Assembly: GCA_004151065.3 (NCBI GenBank)
Contig: NWUY0300042383.1
Location: forward strand, 8,342-22,221
From: Larix sibirica
Lineage: Eukaryota; Streptophyta; Pinopsida; Pinales; Pinaceae
Reading direction: 5' to 3'
Length of the DNA: 13,880 bases
Both the position numbers and the translations under genes were made by a program. Below the pieces are notes generated by a model. It was not told where the DNA came from. It made no database searches and saw only the letters and a program-made list of their open reading frames with translations. Of the stretch, positions 10,173 through 13,880 are shown piece by piece (position 1 is the first letter of the stretch; the number at the start of each line of letters is the position of its first letter).

Positions 10173-10182
10173 GGATTGAACC
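10173..10182 (-). promoter_or_regulatory. RNA polymerase III B box of the SINE
   Basis: The minus strand reads GGTTCAATCC, matching the B-box consensus GWTCRANNC at every fixed position. It lies inside GGGTTCAATCCCC, as in a tRNA T-arm. TFIIIC binds this box in tRNA genes and SINEs. Confidence 0.75.
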
Positions 10183-10216
10183 CAGGTGGCCCTACTGATG
10201 AGACCTACATCTTAAC

Positions 10217-10227
10217 TGAATGAGTTA
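10217..10227 (-). promoter_or_regulatory. degenerate A box of the SINE
   Basis: The minus strand reads TAACTCATTCA followed by GTTAAGATGT. It fits TRGCNNAGYNG at most positions, with three mismatches. It ends 34 nt before the B box, the usual spacing in tRNA-derived SINEs. The decayed A box suggests this copy is not transcribed from its own promoter. Confidence 0.5.
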
Positions 10228-10235
10228 GTGGGATT

Positions 10236-11611
10236 TGACATTCATTTAAACTAGATATGGAAAACACCTTTGATAGAGTTTGAAATACTTTCTTATGTGT
10301 TGTCTTAGAGAGATTAAACTTATCCCCTATTTTTATCAAGTGGATAAAGGATTTCATTAATTGTCCTTGGATTTCCCCATCGGTTAATGGTAGACCAACA
10401 AAAATATTTCAGGGTTTAACAGGACTTCGGTAAGGTTGTCCTCTTTCTCCTTTTCGTTATATTTTTATGGAAAAAATGTTGATTAGAAAGCTCATAAAGG
10501 AAATGGAAGAAGGAAAACTTCATGGAATCAATATTGCTAGGGTTTTAAAGCAGTAAATAATGCACATTTTGCAAACAACACGGTTCTATTAGGAGGTGCC
10601 TCAGTGATAAATGCTAGTAGATTCAAGCAGTCGCTAGATCAATTCTTGAATGCCTTAGGAGGAGAAGTTAATAATGAAAAAAAACAAAATATTTGGCTAG
10701 AATGTTTCCCTTTATCTTATGCAAATCATCTCCCAAGTGATAGGATTTGTTGGCATAAGTAATTGGACCACCTTCAAATACCTTGGCATCCCAGTTGCTC
10801 ACAAAAGGGCTAAATTTGTTGAATAGGAGATAATATTGCAAAATATCAAGGATACAATTTAAAGATGGGGCATGTGGTGGCTTAATCTAGTTGGAAAAAT
10901 CGTCTTGATTAGGTCGGTTCTTTCCTCTCCCCCTATTTTTCAATGCTCCTCTTTACTTGCTCCTATTTGTGTTATCCAAAAACTTATCAAATATAAAAGG
11001 AAATTTCTCTAGCAGGGGGGAAATCCAACAAGAAAAAGTTTCATCTGGTAAATTGGGACACAATTAAAGCCCCAAAAGGAGATGGAGGACTCGACATCCG
11101 TGATCCAAAGCTCATGAATCTGTTCATGGGGGCCAAATCGATATGGAGTAGAGTATTCAGAGAAAACAATTTGTGGAAAGAAATACTCAGGGAAAAGTAT
11201 TTCTTTAAGCCTCGATTACAATGTGTTGCTAAATGCAAATGGGAAGGGGATGGATCAAATATTTGGAAATTATGCAAGATTATTGGTAGATTTATTCAAG
11301 ATGGATTGTATTGGGTACCTGGAAACGAGAAAAAGATAAATCTATAGAAATATCATATTCTAGGGGAAGATCCTCTTAATCAGAATGGATGGTTATTGAT
11401 AATAAAAGATTGACAAATGGAAAGAGTAATCAAGACTTTGTATGATTTATCTGAGTGGGATAGAGAAGGTATTTGGACAAGTTGGAAACACATGGTTGTT
11501 CCATCCCCCTTGAAATTTTCATATGACTTCTTCAAGCCCTACATGGAGCAACTCTGCTTAATCTGGACAATAATGATAATAGGGGTAAGGGAAAGAGAGG
11601 ATTTTACATAG
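10236..11611 (+). pseudogene. LINE ORF2, reverse transcriptase palm, thumb and post-RT region
   Basis: The RT resumes with motif A, KLDMENTFDRV, whose catalytic Asp at 10254-10256 is intact. Next come WIKDFINCPWISPSVNG and motif B, GLTGLR-stop-GCPLSPF, with TAA at 10431-10433 in place of Gln. After a frameshift near 10545, motif C reads AHFANNTVLLGGAS: both Asp of the FADD catalytic pair are Asn (10574-10579). This alone would abolish polymerase activity. Downstream, TFKYLGIPVAHKR marks the thumb. 11030-11340 keeps KGDGGLDIRDPKLMN...MGAKSIW and YWVPGNEKKINL, typical of the plant LINE post-RT region. The frame closes near 11611 after several stops. Confidence 0.92.
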
Positions 11612-12287
11612 TAAAATAGGGATATGAAATTCTATATATAGAGTAGTCTCATCCTCCCTTATCCCCGCTCTGGTAAAAAATATGGCAGCATGATGATCTT
11701 CCATTTTTTTTTTGCTGGGTTCTTGTGCATGGGAAAATTCTCATCTCTAAAAATCTTAAAAAATGACAGATTCAAGGACCTTCAAGATGTGTTCTATGTA
11801 AAGATGAAAAATAATCAATAACTCATCTCTTTTTCCATTGTGTCTACATGAAGTAGGTTTTGGATTGTATTGTGAAGGAATTAAACAAGCCTATCTATCT
11901 TTTAGAAAATTGGAGTGGATATTTCCTCAACCGGAAAGATAGGTATCCGAGGCAACTAATAGGTAAGCCTATCTTGGATAGAATTTGGTCTAGTCTTCCG
12001 AAATATGTTTTTTGTAGACTCCGGGATGCAAGAAATTGAAATTTTTTTGTTAGCAAGTTCATATCAGCAACAAGAACAACTATTTATGCTAAGGTCCTCT
12101 TGAGTGAAGCAATTCAACTACGAACTAATAGAAAATTACTCATTGAAATACTGACAACTGAATAGGAGCAATGGATACAATATATCCTTCCACAAAAAAC
12201 TTGGATGCCGAGCCGGATTATGGGAATGCAAGTGAAAACATCTTCCTAGAAGTTGGAAATGAAGCAGGATGATTTCAAAAATGGTTC
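11612..12287 (+). pseudogene. LINE ORF2, zf-RVT zinc-binding domain and spacer
   Basis: From about 11682 a single frame runs some 600 nt with only substitution stops and no shift. WVLVHGKILISKNLKK, then IQGPSRCVLCKDE, and THLFFHC supply the Cys-X2-Cys...His-X3-His-Cys pattern of the zf-RVT domain found between RT and RNase H in plant LINEs. All putative zinc ligands are retained, unlike the catalytic residues of the enzyme domains. The spacer to 12287 includes FCRLRDARN and VLLSEAIQL, matching the variable linker of this family. The first 70 nt (11612-11681) are poorly readable. Confidence 0.85.
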
Positions 12288-12745
12288 TTGAGCCTTCAGT
12301 GCCATACTCTCTTCTTTGATGGATCTTCGAAAGGTAATCCTAGGGAGGGAGGTGTAGGGGGGATCCTCTTTGGTCCCGGAGGGAATGCAATGCTAACCTT
12401 AGCATGTGGTATATGGATTACTACTAAAAATCAAGTAGAGAAATGTGCTTTATACTTGGGACTAGATCAATTTGTTTCTCTTGGAATCCAATCACTTGTG
12501 GTTGTAGGAAACTATCTCCTAATTATTTCTCAAACTAGATAGATGCAATTTTTTTGGATCAAACAACGAGAAGGATACACAAACGCATTATTCATCTTCT
12601 TCTTCGAATTCCAAGTACTTATCTCTTTCATGTCCGAAGGGAGAATAATGCATTAGTTGATAAGTTAGAAAATGAAGCGTTCCTTTTAACTAGTGGGGGC
12701 ATTAAAATAAATGGGGGCCAACTTTCATCATGTTGGATACCCTAA
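12288..12745 (+). pseudogene. LINE ORF2, C-terminal RNase H domain, inactive
   Basis: RNase H would remove element RNA from RNA:DNA hybrid. The first part (to TAG 12540-12542) has FFDGSSKGNPREGG (first Asp, 12318-12320), NQVEKCALYLG (Glu, 12438-12440) and SLGIQSLVVVGNYLLI. In the last, the usual GDS is GNY, so the third catalytic Asp is Asn (12510-12512). A frame change near 12550 leads to LFHVRRENNALVDKLENEA, keeping the fourth Asp (12659-12661), and ends with INGGQLSSCWIP at TAA 12743-12745. This type is shared with plant L1 LINEs that gained an extra RNase H at the C-terminus. Confidence 0.92.
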
Positions 12746-13087
12746 GTCTTTATCTATACGATAAGTTCTCCTCAATCACTAAGGATGAAGTCTCTTCATT
12801 CATTAATGATCAAAGTAATTGGCATAAAATCCATTTAATGTGCCAACCACTCAACCTGTGCATGCGAAGGTTTCTAGGTCTCTCAGTTAATAAATCCTCT
12901 CGAATACGATGGGCTCACACATTTGGGATTAATTTATGAGCACATGGAGGCACCTCATGACAGTATTTCCAGGAGGTTGCTTCATGTTTTGTTAAAATCT
13001 CTCTCAAATTACACCACCATACTGCATTTGTGAGCAAAGTCAAGGGGAAGAGGTCTGGTGTGTGTAATGACTCGGGGATGGTGTTGC
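12746..13087. other. sequence after the LINE, no gene recognised
   Basis: I see no protein motif and no A-rich tail. The first part may be the LINE 3' UTR, and the later part may belong to the element that begins further right. A plus-strand open frame at 12730-12939 starts in the RNase H tail and has no recognisable content. The boundary between the two elements could not be placed. Confidence 0.5.
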
Positions 13088-13110
13088 AGAACGTAGAGGA
13101 TACCGATGCC

Positions 13111-13131
13111 TTCCCCCATGCATTGGGGGAA
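13111..13131. other. hairpin in first 155-bp unit
   Basis: TTCCCCC (13111-13117) pairs with GGGGGAA (13125-13131) around a 7-nt loop, a perfect 7-bp stem. It recurs in the second unit. Confidence 0.6.
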
Positions 13132-13265
13132 CAATTTATTGTTGTAAACATTGTTGGGTGAGAGGAGGAAATTTCTCAGGTAATTATCTATCAGTTTCAT
13201 TTGGAATGAACTCTTTCTTTGATTTGGAAGGCTTAGAAGTTAGGAACATTGGAGGATATAATTGC

Positions 13266-13286
13266 CTCCCCCTGCACCTTGGGGAG
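13266..13286. other. hairpin in second 155-bp unit
   Basis: CTCCCC (13266-13271) pairs with GGGGAG (13281-13286) around a 9-nt loop. The stem is kept although its outer base pair differs from that in the first unit (C-G instead of T-A). An indel in the alignment means this is not clean covariation. Confidence 0.55.
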
Positions 13287-13299
13287 TGGTATCTTAGTG
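13287..13299 (+). other. weak primer-binding-site-like sequence
   Basis: TGGTATCTTAGTG resembles the plant LTR-retrotransposon primer-binding site complementary to initiator tRNA-Met (starting TGGTATCAGAGC) in its first seven bases and partly after. It lies 130 bp before the candidate gag ATG. The 155-bp tandem repeat runs straight through it and no LTR ends were found, so this is only a suggestion. Confidence 0.2.
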
Positions 13300-13430
13300 T
13301 ATACTTTTCTAGGCACGTGGAGGATATTTTTCAGGGAATAATTTGTAGATTGGGTGCAATGTCATCCTTGTCTTTCATTTGGAGAGCTTGGGAATCATAA
13401 ATTTCAGGGGAGTTGTGTGGTTGGGTAATT

Positions 13431-13880
13431 ATGAATCCTGTAATGGATATTGAGAAAAAACTGTAGAAACTCTATGAGGGCATACAAGATACTCGAGAAG
13501 ACATTTAATACATTCACAGTCAGATGTGTTTGATGAATTGGAAAATGGAGAGGTTGATTGATGCAGTTAAGCAAATAACAGCTCACGCGCCTATCTTGGA
13601 TACCCACCTGGAAGAAGTTGAGCAAGTTGTTCAACAACTTTCAACTCATACACCTTGTTTAGATGCTCTCCTTGATGAAGTGGAAGGGAATGTTTGTGTT
13701 TGTGAAGCTTAAGTGGATGTAATTTCAACCACCCTCGAAAAAAATGAGGATCTTTTAGCAGGGAAGAAATCCATAATTTATGACAATTCTGAAAGCAAGA
13801 ACAATCACAACAATTGAGTTCATCAACCCACCCACATAGCAATGAATATATCTAGGTTAGATGAGTGTGCTAATGAAAAC
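13431..13880 (+). pseudogene. broken coiled-coil coding region, possible retrotransposon gag start (partial)
   Basis: From ATG 13431 one frame runs to the window end with four stops and no frameshift: TAG 13464, TAA 13506, TAA 13710 and TGA 13815. The translation is strongly heptad-like, with EKKL.KLYEGIQDTREDI and MNWKMERLIDAVKQI. It also has a 21-residue unit repeated in tandem (AHAPILDTHLEEVE / THTPCLDALLDEVE). A polar Asn/Ser/Lys/His-rich stretch and HIAMNISRLDE follow at the right edge. An N-terminal coiled coil and then a basic-polar linker is common at the start of plant Ty3/gypsy gag, which is my best guess. The diagnostic gag core would lie beyond the window. All four stops differ by one base from Gln or Glu codons or similar, consistent with ageing of one ORF. 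Confidence 0.5.

Larger units (their letters stand above)
9016..10235 (-). mobile_element. tRNA-derived SINE nested in the LINE, split near its tail
   Basis: The minus-strand element starts at about 10235 beside the right target-site copy. It has a tRNA-like head with A- and B-box positions (10227-10173), then a body of about 150 bp, and reaches an A-rich tail (7 A) at about 10000-10006. A second copy of its last 29 bp or so lies at 9020-9049 and ends in A9 (T9 at 9017-9025) beside the left target-site copy. The element is therefore about 235 bp of SINE sequence with about 950 bp of other sequence inside its 3' end. The head resembles plant SINEs in its GTTAAGATGT..GTCTCAT stretch followed by GGGTTCAATCCCC. 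I cannot name the family. Confidence 0.75.
9001..10254. repeat. target-site duplication flanking the nested SINE
   Basis: 9001-9015 TGACAATTAAAGTAG reappears as TGACATTCATTTAAACTAG at 10236-10254, with one substitution and a 4-nt insertion. The LINE reading frame supports this: the left copy ends MTIK and the right copy supplies the next codons, K-LDMEN. Removing the insertion with one copy restores RT continuity. Divergence between the copies shows the insertion is old. Confidence 0.7.
5961..12745 (+). mobile_element. plant L1-type LINE, full domain set, inactive
   Basis: One non-LTR retrotransposon can be followed through ORF1 (DUF4283 and CCHC knuckle), endonuclease, reverse transcriptase, zf-RVT and RNase H, all on the plus strand in canonical order. 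Without the nested insertion at 9016-10235 it is about 5.6 kb, close to the usual plant LINE length. The 5' boundary is set at the first plausible ORF1 ATG and may lie further left. The 3' boundary is the RNase H stop, so any 3' UTR, tail and the LINE's own target-site duplication lie beyond and were not found. Stops and frameshifts are spread over the whole length, so the copy decayed after insertion rather than arriving truncated. A C-terminal RNase H is a known feature of many plant L1 LINEs. Confidence 0.95.
13088..13397. repeat. diverged tandem repeat, period about 155 bp
   Basis: Two units align at an offset of 155-156 bp. GAGGATA (13096) pairs with GAGGATA (13252). GCCTTCCCCC...GGGGGAAC pairs with GCCTCCCCCT...GGGGAG. 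GAGGAGGAAATTTCTCAGG (13162) pairs with GTGGAGGATATTTTTCAGG (13317). TTTGATTTGGAAGGCTTAG (13218) pairs with TTTCATTTGGAGAGCTTGG (13373). Identity is roughly 65-75% by eye. The repeat lies just upstream of the coiled-coil coding region, so it may be part of an LTR or untranslated leader. Confidence 0.7.

Noticed and set aside
12915-13200. Minus-strand open frames over the 155-bp repeat
   Set aside because: They have no recognisable content and lie across a non-coding tandem repeat.
1-13880. CRISPR arrays, bacterial operons, rRNA or tRNA genes
   Set aside because: There are no regularly spaced repeats, no operon-like gene packing and no tRNA cloverleaf. All readable elements are plant retroelements.

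Overview
The window reads as nuclear DNA of a land plant, most likely a large-genome gymnosperm such as a conifer. That is an inference from the plant-type L1 LINE (DUF4283/CCHC ORF1 and a C-terminal RNase H), the nested and heavily decayed retroelements, and long AT-rich stretches with no gene. No intact protein-coding gene of confident identity is present. Two single unknown bases (N at 3165 and 9050) suggest draft-assembly joins.

Layout. 1-1812 is less AT-rich and has some gene-like character on the minus strand. It holds a 59-codon ORF (1812-1633) with a three-fold seven-residue repeat and acidic patch, and a possible broken coding remnant at about 1204-792. A perfect 84-bp tandem duplication (1264-1431) lies between them. 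1813-5950 is about 4.1 kb of AT-rich sequence with only small degenerate repeats.

5961-12745 is one plus-strand LINE of the plant L1 type, dead but readable almost end to end. In order it carries ORF1 (DUF4283 plus a damaged CCHC knuckle), apurinic-like endonuclease, linker, reverse transcriptase, zf-RVT zinc domain and RNase H. In an active copy these cooperate in target-primed reverse transcription. Here every enzymatic domain has lost at least one catalytic residue, with many stops and frameshifts besides.

The RT is split between its fingers region and motif A by a nested insertion (9016-10235) in the opposite orientation. This is a tRNA-derived SINE with recognisable B box, weak A box and A-rich tail, bounded by imperfect target-site duplications (9001-9015 and 10236-10254). 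The SINE is itself split near its tail by about 950 bp of unrelated sequence. About 29 bp of SINE tail is repeated on both sides of that segment, and the N at 9050 sits on one junction, so either a second insertion or an assembly join is possible.

12746-13880 follows the LINE. It contains a roughly 155-bp tandem repeat, with a G/C hairpin in each unit, and then a broken plus-strand coding region from 13431 to the window end that encodes a heptad-rich coiled coil. The latter may be the start of a retrotransposon gag, but this is not proven.
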